Positions 26,366-35,189 are shown, counted from the stretch's first letter. The stretch: 64,000 nucleotides of DNA from Bacteroidetes oral taxon 274 str. F0058 (GCA_000163695.1 GG774889.1:1-64000); one strand, 5' to 3'. A program made the numbers and translations. The notes: a model not told the origin generated them from the letters alone.

Positions 26366-26860
26366 ACCGGACTGTACTACAATCGGTTCAGATATTACGA
26401 CCCAAGTGCTGGTGGGTATATAAGCCAAGAACCGATAAGGTTGCTGGGCAATAACCCTACGCTGTATGGGTATGTTTGTGATAGTAATACAGAGATAGAC
26501 CCGTTTGGGTTGGAGTGTGGTAGAAAGGTTAAACCTTTAAAAGAGGGAGACAAAGTTTATAGGGTTTATGGAGGAGATTTAAAAGCAGGTGGAGCTTCAT
26601 GGGCAAGAGTCAGTCCTAACAAATATAAAAATTACCGAAATTCGGCAGGACTTCCTCCCGGAAAAGAAAGTGAAGTAACGAACACGAGGCGTTTTGTTAT
26701 AGAAGGAATTATAAAAGACCCATCCAAAGTTGTTAAATCAAGAAAAGCCATTCCTCTAGATGGAAATAAAGGGGGTATAGATGAATATATTATCCCTAAT
26801 TGGGAAAATAATGGAGCAATAGAAATAATAAGAGTAAGTGGAGTAAATCCCGAATTTTGA
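26366..26860 (+). CDS. Rhs core fragment with RVYGGD-type toxin tip
   Basis: The frame opens after a TAA at 26363, has no ATG, and carries GLYYNRFRYYDPSAGGYIS through DPFGLE. The tip of about 120 residues has KVYRVYGGDLKAGGASWA, FVIEG, AIPLDGNKGGIDEYIIPN and a C-terminal RVSGVNPEF. This set of motifs is common at the ends of Rhs and other polymorphic toxins; I do not know a firm activity. The frame is intact. The immunity gene starts 1 nt after the stop. Confidence 0.6.
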   Translation, partial: TGLYYNRFRYYDPSAGGYISQEPIRLLGNNPTLYGYVCDSNTEIDPFGLECGRKVKPLKEGDKVYRVYGGDLKAGGASWARVSPNKYKNYRNSAGLPPGKESEVTNTRRFVIEGIIKDPSKVVKSRKAIPLDGNKGGIDEYIIPNWENNGAIEIIRVSGVNPEF

Positions 26861-26861
26861 A

Positions 26862-27218
26862 ATGGAAAAATATTATTTATCTTCTTTAGATAGTTACATA
26901 TTTGAAGAAGTCAGAGAATGTATAATTAGAAAAAAAATAGTTTTAAATAATGGTCGTCAGCTTCTTACGGCTACTATAAACCCACCTGTTATTATCCATA
27001 ATAAGGATATTGGTAAGATAAGTCTAATAAATAGATATGAGGATGAAAGTCTATTCCCTATTTTGGAATTTCCTTGTTTCGTTAATGTTTTAGTAGATAT
27101 GAAAAGCCATTTTGATAATATTGATTGGAGAAAAGCAAAAGCGTCTGATTTTCAGTTTGTTGCGGCGTGTGAATTATATAAAAGTAGAGAAAATGCAGAA
27201 AAGTATTTTTGTGGATAA
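26862..27218 (+). CDS. putative immunity protein, 118 residues
   Basis: It begins 1 nt after the stop of the RVYGGD-type toxin. A compact soluble protein of alternating beta and alpha pattern, ending in KSRENAEKYFCG. No family recognised; role from position. Confidence 0.55.
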   Translation: MEKYYLSSLDSYIFEEVRECIIRKKIVLNNGRQLLTATINPPVIIHNKDIGKISLINRYEDESLFPILEFPCFVNVLVDMKSHFDNIDWRKAKASDFQFVAACELYKSRENAEKYFCG

Positions 27219-27242
27219 TAAAAACTAATGCTCCATATTGAG

Positions 27243-27672
27243 AGTTTGACATCTACGGAAAAATTCGTACCTTTGCAGGACGTTCTTTGAATGATTGTCC
27301 ATTCCGTTACCAAGGGCAATATGAAGATAGTGAAACAGAATTGTATTACAACCGTTTCCGCTACTACTCGCCCGATGAAGGGATGTACATCTCCCAAGAC
27401 CCGATAGAGTTAAACAGTAGAGTGATGGAGCAAGGTTTGGTCAAGGGGATACCCTTCAAAGAAAAACGGATATTGGGACTGACTATGATGCAGTAAGAGG
27501 AATTGCCGAAAAAGATTTGCTCAGTAGGAGAAATGACAAGGTTAGCGGAAATAAGAAAAATAGTATTTCAGCAACAAAACAAAAAACTCGCATCGGTAAG
27601 AAACGATTAAGCGATACCGACAAATCCTTAACGACAACAAAATCAGCAAGTTACCCGCATTGGAAGAACTAA
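27243..27672 (+). pseudogene. Rhs core fragment with frameshifted toxin tip
   Basis: The core FDIYGKIRTFAGRSLNDC to YYSPDEGMYISQDPIELN is open from 27243 after a TGA that replaces a Trp codon. The frame ends at 27496. The likely continuation, with DIGTDYDAVRGIAEKDLLSR and a Lys/Ser-rich tail ending YPHWKN, lies in another frame and ends at 27672. The tip is thus broken by an indel near 27470. Toxin type unknown. Confidence 0.6.
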
Positions 27673-27691
27673 AATTTAGAGGAGATTGCGA

Positions 27692-28480
27692 ATGATGGGG
27701 TATTTAAAAACAAAAGAATATTTAACGCACGATGAACTTATTGAGCGAATCTTTCAAGAATATAGAGACTGTGATAAAAAGAAATATACTTCATTATTTT
27801 TGTCAAGTTTAAGCAGCAATAAGCTCAGTTATAGAAGTGGTTTACCTGTTTTTGCCATAATGCAAAGTTTTCCTAAGCATTCTTTTACTCCATGTAAAAA
27901 ATCGGCTTCCGAAAAGGCACTATTTGATAAAATGAATGAGGAAGATAAGGCTTTCGTAATAAGTCGGATTCCTTGCAAATATTGCTCTTCTTTAAAAAAT
28001 ATTGAAGTAGATATAGAATTAATTGAAGAATGTTTTTCAGAAGTAGGAGGTCTAATTGGGCATAATCCATTAACTTATTATCACTACTTGCTGCAAACCA
28101 ATAAATTAGAAATCGTTAAGCCAATTGAATCCGATTTTAGAATTTTTTCGGAAATAATTACCGTCCTCTTACAAGCAAATGAAAAAGAGACAGTTAAAAA
28201 AACAGTTCAATCTAAAATCGGTAAGATTAGAGGGTTTAAATCCAACACAGAACAAAGACAAGTTTTATTAGAAACTTTGGGCTATTGCAGTATTTTAGAA
28301 ACCAAAGAACATAAGGGATTGCTTGAACATTATACGAACTGTGCGTCAACTCCTCGAAAGACTCATAGTTCCGATTGGAATTGCCCTGTAGATTTTTGGT
28401 CGGGTAAAGATGGTATAAATAAACAAGCCTTTAGGTTTTGGTTTGAAGAATATAAAGAATTGGAACAATTTTGGAAATAA
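27692..28480 (+). CDS. unknown 263-residue protein, immunity-type position
   Basis: The start is the ATG at 27692, preceded by a good ribosome site (GGAG at 27681-27684). The protein is larger than usual for an immunity protein, soluble, and has PCKYCSSL and GLLEHYTNCAST with Cys pairs that could bind metal, and a Trp/Phe-rich end. It is intact although the toxin before it is broken. No family recognised. Confidence 0.5.
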   Translation: MMGYLKTKEYLTHDELIERIFQEYRDCDKKKYTSLFLSSLSSNKLSYRSGLPVFAIMQSFPKHSFTPCKKSASEKALFDKMNEEDKAFVISRIPCKYCSSLKNIEVDIELIEECFSEVGGLIGHNPLTYYHYLLQTNKLEIVKPIESDFRIFSEIITVLLQANEKETVKKTVQSKIGKIRGFKSNTEQRQVLLETLGYCSILETKEHKGLLEHYTNCASTPRKTHSSDWNCPVDFWSGKDGINKQAFRFWFEEYKELEQFWK

Positions 28481-28528
28481 AGGGTTAATACACTATATTT
28501 GTTATTTAAGTAATATTTATAGATTAGC

Positions 28529-28723
28529 GACCACTTAGATACCCCGATTTTAGCTACCGACGAGCAAAGCAATAAAGTATGAGAGCGGACATTAGATATT
28601 TACGGAAGAGTCCGTAAAGAAGAATGCGAAAAAGACTTCTGCAATATGCTTTCTCAGTTGATAAATGGATATAAAAAATTAGGTCTTTCTTCTGAATTTC
28701 AAATTGATGACACAAATAAATAA
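28529..28723 (+). pseudogene. Rhs core remnant, different backbone, with nonsense codon
   Basis: Reads DHLDTPILATDEQSNKV, then a TGA where Trp is expected, then ERTLDIYGRVRKEE and an unrelated tail ending SEFQIDDTNK. This is an Rhs core of a different lineage from the first three cassettes, cut before the YYDP region and joined to the end of an unknown reading frame. Confidence 0.6.
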
Positions 28724-28729
28724 TGAGTT

Positions 28730-29071
28730 ATGTTTACAGGTGTTGATTACATTTTATATACACAGAAAAAGCAAGAGATGTTTGTCCAAGAAATGAAGAA
28801 ATCTTTTTCATTATGGGACAATCCTTATTTTATTATTGATAATGAAGACAAAACAACGGATATATATGTAGCTAAAAATAAAATTATGTTTGACCTTATG
28901 GATAAAAAGGGATTTTATACCAATAGAGGTTCCGGGGAAGGTCCTTTTTTACTTATATTTAATAGCAACTATACTTCAGATTGTAATAGAATAACTTTGG
29001 TTCTTCCCAAAGATATTGAAACGTCAGAATTTGCAAGAAGGGTATTTGATTGGCTTAAATCTATTTTATAG
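28730..29071 (+). CDS. putative immunity protein, 113 residues
   Basis: ATG at 28730, 6 nt after the stop of the Rhs remnant. Soluble alpha/beta protein with GSGEGPFLLIFNSN in the middle. No family recognised; role from position. Confidence 0.5.
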   Translation: MFTGVDYILYTQKKQEMFVQEMKKSFSLWDNPYFIIDNEDKTTDIYVAKNKIMFDLMDKKGFYTNRGSGEGPFLLIFNSNYTSDCNRITLVLPKDIETSEFARRVFDWLKSIL

Positions 29072-29132
29072 ATAAATACTAACTATGTTTTTCATTCAAA
29101 GTTCTTTGAAATCTTACTTTTATATTTTGGGG

Positions 29133-29240
29133 AAAAGTGGTGAACTTGTTTGGAGTTCCGATTACAACATATACGGCAGGCTGAAAAATGTAAAGGCAAA
29201 CGGACTTTCAAATCAAAATGGGCAAGCCCTAATAGTATGA
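29133..29240 (+). pseudogene. Rhs core remnant (third backbone)
   Basis: SGELVWSSDYNIYGRLKNV and KANGLSNQNGQ read in one frame to a TGA at 29238. It matches the Rhs core just before the repeat-associated core domain but differs from the other copies. The end is overlapped by a toxin-tail-like frame starting at the ATG at 29237. Confidence 0.55.
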
Positions 29241-29389
29241 GATTATCAGAAAAAAATAAAACATTTAAATTAACACCTGTTTATAAAGAAGATTATTTGA
29301 AAGATGAAAATGAAATTATACATGAGTACCGTCAATTGCCTAACAATCACATCTATAAGACGAACCTATATATAAATATACTGAAATAA
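29237..29389 (+). pseudogene. toxin-tail-like reading frame, 50 codons
   Basis: From the ATG at 29237 it reads SEKNKTFKLTPVYKEDYLKD and ends NHIYKTNLYINILK. It lies between an Rhs remnant and an immunity-type gene that starts 4 nt after its stop, where the end of a toxin is expected. It is probably the last part of a deleted toxin. Confidence 0.4.
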
Positions 29390-29393
29390 AAAT

Positions 29394-29720
29394 ATGGAAG
29401 ATATAAAAAAATATATACAATCCAAGCTAAACAATATCGAAGCAGAACTGAAGCGGGCTAAGTCTAATAAAGTAAATTTCATAGCACAGAAAAATCAATT
29501 ATTGGATATGCTGTTTTTGATAGAGATATATGAAAAATATGATATAAGTAGAAAAAATATTGATAAAATAGTTATTTTATCTAATACAAAGACCGATATT
29601 TCAGAATATAGATTAATGGAAGATAATGATTTAGATGATAGACAATATTGGCAAGAGCTTGTGATTGAAGAAGAAAAAATTAAATTACATTCAAATGATA
29701 TTATAATTAAAAAGAAATAA
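29394..29720 (+). CDS. putative immunity protein, 108 residues
   Basis: ATG at 29394 just behind the toxin tail. Predicted coiled helix at the start (QSKLNNIEAELKRAK) and a charged C terminus. Its stop codon at 29718 is followed at once, in the same frame, by the next Rhs core fragment. No family recognised. Confidence 0.5.
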   Translation: MEDIKKYIQSKLNNIEAELKRAKSNKVNFIAQKNQLLDMLFLIEIYEKYDISRKNIDKIVILSNTKTDISEYRLMEDNDLDDRQYWQELVIEEEKIKLHSNDIIIKKK

Positions 29721-30290
29721 CGCTCTAACTTAGAGGCTCTTTACTATAACTGGCACAGATGGTATAATTCAGAGACAGGCTGTTATATAAGCCAAGACCC
29801 GATAGGGCTGGCTGGAAATAATCCTACATTGTATGGATATGTGTTCGAGTCCAACATACAGATTGACCCATTTGGGTTAGAATGCAAAAATGTAGCAAAG
29901 AAAGGCCCCAATATTCCTGACTATCATAGAAAGAATTTTACAGATGGAATTGTTAGTATGAGACAAGTCAGTGGAGAAGAAACTTTCTATAAGTATCATG
30001 GTAAGTCTAATAGGTTAGGAAGAGAATATAACTATGTAACAAATAAAAAGTATACTTCAGAGAAAGCATTACGTGAAGATTTAGCTATTCTTAAGGAGTG
30101 GGGTGTTGAGATAAAATCTGTTACCACATTCAAGCCTCATGCTGGTACCTGGATAGGAGAAGGGACCGCAGCTCGACAGGTTAGCCGTGATGGGACAGAA
30201 ATACTAACAGGTGGAGGCTATCAAGGGATAATAGATGTGAAGAACTTGCCAAAATCAACAATTATAAGAACTGATAAAATTAATTTTTAA
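29721..30290 (+). CDS. Rhs core fragment (fourth backbone) with unknown toxin tip
   Basis: Open directly after the preceding stop: ALYYNWHRWYNSETGCYISQ, DPIGLAGNNPTLYGYVFES and DPFGLE, a core with WYN in place of YYD. The tip of about 135 residues contains REYNYVTNKKYTSEKALRED, GTWIGEGTAARQ and GGGYQGIIDVKNLP. It is intact to the stop but lacks a start. I cannot name the toxin family; a nucleotide-dependent enzyme is only a guess from the Gly-rich motifs. Confidence 0.55.
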   Translation, partial: RSNLEALYYNWHRWYNSETGCYISQDPIGLAGNNPTLYGYVFESNIQIDPFGLECKNVAKKGPNIPDYHRKNFTDGIVSMRQVSGEETFYKYHGKSNRLGREYNYVTNKKYTSEKALREDLAILKEWGVEIKSVTTFKPHAGTWIGEGTAARQVSRDGTEILTGGGYQGIIDVKNLPKSTIIRTDKINF

Positions 30291-30295
30291 CTATC

Positions 30296-30532
30296 ATGGA
30301 TGAACTAAAAAGAATATTGAATAATTTAATTTCAGTAACCGATAATATATATAGGCTCGAACTGTATAAAAATTTTCTCAACGACATATCTGACATGGCT
30401 TTTACGACAGAAAAGGATATGATAAACAAAATGTATGTAAACTTTTCAGGGTTGTTCGCACATTCAGAATTAGATAAAAAAGAATATGGTATATTAAAAC
30501 AGTTGCTACAGCATTTGGAGAAAGTACATTGA
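30296..30532 (+). CDS. putative immunity protein, 78 residues
   Basis: ATG at 30296, 5 nt after the toxin stop. Small, all-helical. Its TGA at 30530 is followed in frame by the next Rhs core. No family recognised. Confidence 0.5.
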   Translation: MDELKRILNNLISVTDNIYRLELYKNFLNDISDMAFTTEKDMINKMYVNFSGLFAHSELDKKEYGILKQLLQHLEKVH

Positions 30533-31280
30533 TTTTCCGTTGAGGCTATCGAAAATAGTGAGAAGAGTAAAGATTACTTTCCATATTTTCAGACAGACGA
30601 GCATACACGCAAAAACTTTGGAGGCTTAACCACCCACTTCGTGTGGGACGGCAACGTGCCACTGCACGAATGGACGGAGACGACCGAATCGGAAGAGAAC
30701 GTAATTACTTGGCTCTTCGAGCAAGACACGTTCGTACCTGCCGCCAAGCTGGTTGCCAACGGTGAGTGTTTTTCCATTGTGTCCGACTACCTCGGCACGC
30801 CCCTACAGGCCTACGACAAGCAGGGCAACAAGGTGTGGGAGCAGGAGCTGGACATCTACGGGCGGCAAAGGAAACGTCCATCCGCGTTCATACCCTTTAA
30901 GTATCAAGGGCAGTATGAGGATGAGGAGACGGGATTGTACTACAATCGATTCAGGTATTACGACCCGAATACAGGTGGATATATAAGTCAAGACCCGATA
31001 GATAGGGTTGGCGGGAAAAAATCCTACTTTATACGCTTTAGCAAAAAATGTGAATACGGAAGTTGATGTGTTGGGGTTGGATTGTTCCAAGAAACCTAAA
31101 ATTTTTAAGAAATTTTCAAATGAAGAACTAGAAAAAGTAAGAAATGACGCACATGAACTTAAAAGAGATATTTTTGGTAAGAATGCTAAAATTGTCCACT
31201 ATGACATTTATAAATATTCAAATAATAGAAAAGTGATTATTTTGAAAAAAGGAGGAAAGGAAAAACCAATAGATATATAG
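30533..31280 (+). pseudogene. longest Rhs core fragment; frameshifted before a type-33-like toxin tip
   Basis: Open from 30533: THFVWDGNVPLHEWTETTES, ITWLFEQDTFVPAAKLV, SIVSDYLGTPLQAYDKQG, WEQELDIYGRQRKR and GGYISQDPI. The four bases GATA are then duplicated (30997-31004), shifting the frame so that it ends at 31066. The other frame continues AGKNPTLYALAKNVNTEVDV to LGLDCS and a 65-residue tip (SNEELEKVRNDAHELKRDIF, DIYKYSNNRKVI, ending KPIDI) of the kind called polymorphic toxin type 33. Removing one GATA would restore the whole protein. Confidence 0.7.
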
Positions 31281-31289
31281 ATTATCCGT

Positions 31290-31682
31290 ATGACTAGTAT
31301 TAAATTAACTTTTATCGTTTATGGAGACATTTTTGATGTCGATGAATTTTCTAAGATAATAGGCAAATCTCCTACTGATTTTGCTTATAAAAATGATATA
31401 CTAAAATTCAGAAGAAATACTGAAACTTTTTGGGAATATTCATTTCAAGAAGTTGTAAGCCTTTATATAGAAGATAGTATAAGCCTTTTTGAAAAAATCA
31501 TAACCCCAAGTCTTGAAGATGTTTCTTCATTTATACAAAAAAATAATTTGACGTCTAAAATGCTTTTCAAAATAAAAACAAACAAAGAACCATCGCCCGC
31601 TATTGTATTTAATAATAACATTATTAACTTGCTTAATAAGATAAATGGTTGGATTGATTTAGATTTATATATTAATAAATAA
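31290..31682 (+). CDS. DUF4279-like immunity protein
   Basis: The 130-residue protein starts 9 nt after the toxin stop. The pattern of an N-terminal beta strand, then FDVDEFSKIIGKSPT with a short loop and later ETFWEYSFQEVV, fits the DUF4279 family, which often sits next to polymorphic toxins. Cognate partner of the type-33-like tip by position. Confidence 0.55.
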   Translation: MTSIKLTFIVYGDIFDVDEFSKIIGKSPTDFAYKNDILKFRRNTETFWEYSFQEVVSLYIEDSISLFEKIITPSLEDVSSFIQKNNLTSKMLFKIKTNKEPSPAIVFNNNIINLLNKINGWIDLDLYINK

Positions 31683-31690
31683 TAGGATAA

Positions 31691-31903
31691 TGCTTCAGAT
31701 GTATTGTTAAAATCACAACTACAACACTCTCATTAAGTGATGATTGTAAGCCTCTTTATACTTTCCGTCAGTTGGGGCATTATGAGGAGGACGAGAAGAC
31801 GAAGCTGTATTATAATAGGTACAGATATTACGACCCGAGTACAGGAGGGTATATAAGTCAAGACCCGATAGGGCTGGCGGGGAATAATAATCTAACGGAA
31901 TGA
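31691..31903 (+). pseudogene. Rhs core remnant without toxin tip
   Basis: Reads FRQLGHYEEDEKTKLYYNRY, RYYDPSTGGYISQDPIGLAG then NNNLTE and a stop. The sequence breaks off at NPTLYGYV, where the toxin would be reached, and runs into an immunity gene 18 nt later. The toxin has been deleted. Confidence 0.7.
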
Positions 31904-31921
31904 TTTAAAAGTTAAACAATT

Positions 31922-32548
31922 ATGGACTTATATGATAAAATATTAAACAAAGAAGATATTGAAAGTATTATTGAGTTAATAAAAGAAGATAAAAAAATAA
32001 TAACTCGTTTATATTCTTATGAAACAATATTTTCAAAAACACTTAACTACCTGTTGGTTAATAGAAATAAAAATACTGATTTGGAATATCTATTTACTAT
32101 ATTTATTGATATACTTAGTGGAAGTCTTATTAATAAGCCAAGCGATTTATTAAGTTGTATTCAAAAGATAAAAAACAAAAACAACCAAATACTATTTTTA
32201 AAAACAATAATACACCATCGATTAGTAAATGATGACTTTTTAATTTCCCTTGGGGTGAATAAATTTGTATTCGAACATTTACCTTACGATTTGTCATGGA
32301 TAGAAATTCCGGTAATAAAATATGGTTCCAAAGCTATTATATCTGCAACAGAAAAATTATCCATAGTGCAAATTTGTCCTCTTATAGATTGTATAGAAGA
32401 TACTTCCTTAATCGAATATTTGGTAGGATGGGCATTTGAAGAAGACAAATTAAATGACAGTGGTATTGATTATTTTATGCAAAATTATGAGAAGAAATAC
32501 AATTTAATAAGAAATATAAAACAAAAAGAGAACAATATTATCCGTTAA
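31922..32548 (+). CDS. putative orphan immunity protein, 208 residues
   Basis: Intact frame with its own ATG and no toxin left before it. Mostly helical, with leucine/isoleucine periodicity that could be a helical-repeat scaffold, and conserved-looking HLPYDLSWIEIPVIKYGSKA. No family recognised. Confidence 0.5.
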   Translation: MDLYDKILNKEDIESIIELIKEDKKIITRLYSYETIFSKTLNYLLVNRNKNTDLEYLFTIFIDILSGSLINKPSDLLSCIQKIKNKNNQILFLKTIIHHRLVNDDFLISLGVNKFVFEHLPYDLSWIEIPVIKYGSKAIISATEKLSIVQICPLIDCIEDTSLIEYLVGWAFEEDKLNDSGIDYFMQNYEKKYNLIRNIKQKENNIIR

Positions 32549-32599
32549 GCATGTTGTAGATTCAACAGGTACTATTGATTTTAATTAAAATGATATTTT

Positions 32600-32944
32600 A
32601 TGGATGAATTATTAGTTTTTTCGAACAATAAGACAGGCGATAAGGTCGGTGTGTATTATAATGCATGGCTATTTATAATCAGGTGTATATTAGCGAAGTA
32701 TGCACATAAAACGCCCAAAGAGGCAGATGAGATTCTAAAAAAGCATTATTACAAGAAACCGGAAGATTATGATGACATTATATGTATAAGTCATGAAACG
32801 GAATACCATTGGGCTATGTTGGGGGCTTATGGTGAACAATATTGGCTGAAAGGAGTTAGTGTCCAAATGCCAATTGACTATAACGAATGGTATGATGATT
32901 GCATAAAGGAAAACAAATTGCACAACCCTTTTAAATGGTTTTGA
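32600..32944 (+). CDS. unknown 114-residue protein, immunity-type
   Basis: ATG at 32600. Soluble protein rich in Trp and Tyr: GVYYNAWLFIIRCILAKYAH, HETEYHWAMLGAYGEQYW and NEWYDDCIKEN. There is no Rhs fragment directly before it; it follows another immunity gene by 51 nt. The sequence looks like a conserved family, but I cannot name it. Confidence 0.5.
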   Translation: MDELLVFSNNKTGDKVGVYYNAWLFIIRCILAKYAHKTPKEADEILKKHYYKKPEDYDDIICISHETEYHWAMLGAYGEQYWLKGVSVQMPIDYNEWYDDCIKENKLHNPFKWF

Positions 32945-32967
32945 AACCCATAATAAGAGAATAAACT

Positions 32968-33114
32968 ATGGCAAAATCTTCTTTTTGTATCTGCTCTGTC
33001 TCCGTTTTCACACTACCTCGACGTTTATACCATTTTAAGTACCAAGGATATTACGAGGGCGCAGGAGCCCCCCTAATAAGAATAATTAAAGGAACATGTT
33101 CATGGATAAAATAA
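32968..33114 (+). pseudogene. 48-codon frame containing a trace of Rhs core
   Basis: From an ATG at 32968 the frame includes YHFKYQGYYEGA, a trace of the Rhs KYQGQYED region, before it runs out of frame and overlaps the start of the next gene. Probably junk left by recombination, although it does have a start codon. Confidence 0.4.
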
Positions 33115-33569
33115 AAACATTTATAGAGTCGGATATCTATAATTCAGTTTTGAATACGGTTGAGGATAGTTTGAGGATCGAAGTGAACAAAAAAACTCCA
33201 CCAATTACTATGCTAAATTACGACCTATCACTTCTTAAGGCTTCAAATCTATCCATCGAAGCGATAAGTAGCACTATATCCGTAGATGATAAAGTATGTC
33301 AATTTATTATTTCGAAAATTGTGTTTTACATAAACCGGAAAAAAGAGGATAATAATGAGTATCCGGAAGGAGAGAATTTAGACGAAGATGAATTGCCAAT
33401 AACGAGAGAAGTATTGCCCTATTATAAGGACTTTATGTTCAGCTCTTTGATTGAGTACTGTTTATTGAAAAGTACCTCGTCAGAACTATTCGCATATTTA
33501 AGAAAAACAAGAATGCCTCATGCAAAAAAATACGAAAAGGAACTAAGGGAGATTTACAGTAAACTATGA
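33096..33569 (+). CDS. unknown 157-residue protein, first gene of an overlapping trio
   Basis: Starts at the ATG at 33096 (an ATG at 33102 is also possible). Helical, acidic, no membrane segment. Its stop overlaps the next start as ATGA. It may be an immunity protein; no family recognised. Confidence 0.5.
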   Translation: MFMDKIKTFIESDIYNSVLNTVEDSLRIEVNKKTPPITMLNYDLSLLKASNLSIEAISSTISVDDKVCQFIISKIVFYINRKKEDNNEYPEGENLDEDELPITREVLPYYKDFMFSSLIEYCLLKSTSSELFAYLRKTRMPHAKKYEKELREIYSKL

Positions 33570-33799
33570 GAGCAAAAAATTTTTTTCTGGTTCATCCAAC
33601 ATTTCGAGTGATAGAGCCCCAAAGAAGAAAACCGCTGAACGAATTGTATATTTTAATAACTACAAGCAAATGTACAGTTATGAACAACAGTTTTCTATAC
33701 CATACGTGGGGTCTATATAACCACAAAGAGGTAATGAAGAGAACGGCATACGAATTTAGAAATGAACGCTATTTCTTAACAACAATAAAACTAAAATGA
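33566..33799 (+). CDS. unknown 77-residue protein, second gene of the trio
   Basis: Overlaps its neighbours by ATGA at both ends, so it is translated in a coupled operon. Small, basic, beta-rich. No family recognised. Confidence 0.4.
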   Translation: MRAKNFFLVHPTFRVIEPQRRKPLNELYILITTSKCTVMNNSFLYHTWGLYNHKEVMKRTAYEFRNERYFLTTIKLK

Positions 33800-34881
33800 A
33801 TATTAATTGGCAACATTATCAAGCACCGTACAAGGAGGCAATTGAAGAGATACCTCATCAATTACAGTATCTTTTTTCTACCGAAGACTCGTCAGAAGAT
33901 ATTGAGTATTTCCTTTATAACGAACTGGCTCCCAATATAAGACATCAATATAAAATATATAACATAATAGAACCTGTAATTGAAGTTATGGAGTTCAACA
34001 TTCTCCAAAAAGGAAAGATTCAATACAAAATTGAGATTTTAAACTTTTTAGGATATATCTTTCAAGAGTATATCCGAGACGAAAATTGTATTTTGGTACC
34101 CCCTATCGAATATCAGGTTGCTGCACCAAAGTTATCATTACAATGTTCTGACGAGTTTAAATTATATAAACGATTTCAATCCTTTGTAAAAAGAGTATTC
34201 CCCGACAATACTGAGACTCAAATACCGGAAGTCATTTTTTATAAATCCGTATTGGATAACAGTCAAAAAACTTTTGAAACGCTGATGCATAATGCTAACT
34301 TACAAAATATAGGAGCGTCTCTTTTTGCATGTGGATTGATGAGTTTCAAAAATCCCAATTTGAGAATCCATAACCTAAACATAACTCAACAGAATAGCAT
34401 TACTAATTTGGGATTATGCATAAATCGAATGGAATTTGACGAAAGACTTGCGATTAATTCACTTTCTACACCCACACGACATTCATTTGTATGGGGGAAT
34501 GGCTATGAATGTGTATTGGCAACATCATCAATGATGATTGATAGTTTACATAAAGATTTAAGAAAGCAAAAAAACACTATCAACAATATAATGAATGGGT
34601 ACGAAACAATAAAAAGAATAAACATTGATGAAGAAATAGATTTTCCACCCCATAGGTTTATGTTAGAAGATTTGAGTAGTGTTTTATTTCAAGAACATCT
34701 TGGTAAAGGGATTTTGATCGACAAAAACGATCTAACCGAAATACAATTATACTTTTATAACTTACTATCAAAAGAGTATCGTACTCACACTTACACGCTC
34801 CTTTATGCTGGAATAATTCCCAATGGGATGTCAATTGAAGATGCTAACAATATAGATGATATTTACAATTGCTACAACTAA
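33796..34881 (+). CDS. unknown 361-residue protein, third gene of the trio
   Basis: The largest protein in the array that is not Rhs. Cytosolic, with no repeats obvious by eye. Features are TRHSFVWGNGYECVLATSSM near 235 and PHRFMLEDLSSVLFQEHLGK near 285. It is intact and tightly coupled to two smaller genes. It could be a multi-part immunity function or unrelated cargo. Confidence 0.5.
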   Translation: MNINWQHYQAPYKEAIEEIPHQLQYLFSTEDSSEDIEYFLYNELAPNIRHQYKIYNIIEPVIEVMEFNILQKGKIQYKIEILNFLGYIFQEYIRDENCILVPPIEYQVAAPKLSLQCSDEFKLYKRFQSFVKRVFPDNTETQIPEVIFYKSVLDNSQKTFETLMHNANLQNIGASLFACGLMSFKNPNLRIHNLNITQQNSITNLGLCINRMEFDERLAINSLSTPTRHSFVWGNGYECVLATSSMMIDSLHKDLRKQKNTINNIMNGYETIKRINIDEEIDFPPHRFMLEDLSSVLFQEHLGKGILIDKNDLTEIQLYFYNLLSKEYRTHTYTLLYAGIIPNGMSIEDANNIDDIYNCYN

Positions 34882-34979
34882 AAGGGACATGGGTTAATAA
34901 TGGTAAAGTAACACTCAAAATCGGGAGTCATATCTGTAATAAGAACTATAAACAGTAATAAATTTTAATGCACAAGCGT

Positions 34980-35017
34980 AAAGGCAGGGATATATTCCTT
35001 GCCTTTCGCTATTTTTG
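34980..35017 (+). terminator. array terminator, copy 2
   Basis: The same AAAGGCAGGG/CCTTGCCTTT hairpin as at 25309 (stem at 34980-35006), followed by CGCTATTTTTG, 98 nt after the trio of genes. Confidence 0.75.
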
Positions 35018-35075
35018 CATCTAAAACCAACGGAAAATAAGCCAACGAGAAGGTTCGTGACTTTATGCTTCGTAA

Positions 35076-35186
35076 TGGGAGTTTTACATCTACGGAAAAT
35101 TTCGTACCTTCGCAGGACGTTCTTTGAACGGAATTGCCCGTTACGCTACCAAGGGCAGTATAAGTGTAGATGATAAAAATGTTTGA
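35076..35186 (+). pseudogene. Rhs core remnant after terminator copy 2
   Basis: WEFYIYGKFRTFAGRSLNGI, then out of the core frame (ARYATKGSISVDDKNV) because of a 2-nt expansion between SLN and the PFRYQG region. A TAA precedes the first Trp codon where other copies have GAA. No toxin remains. Confidence 0.6.
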
Positions 35187-35189
35187 TTT

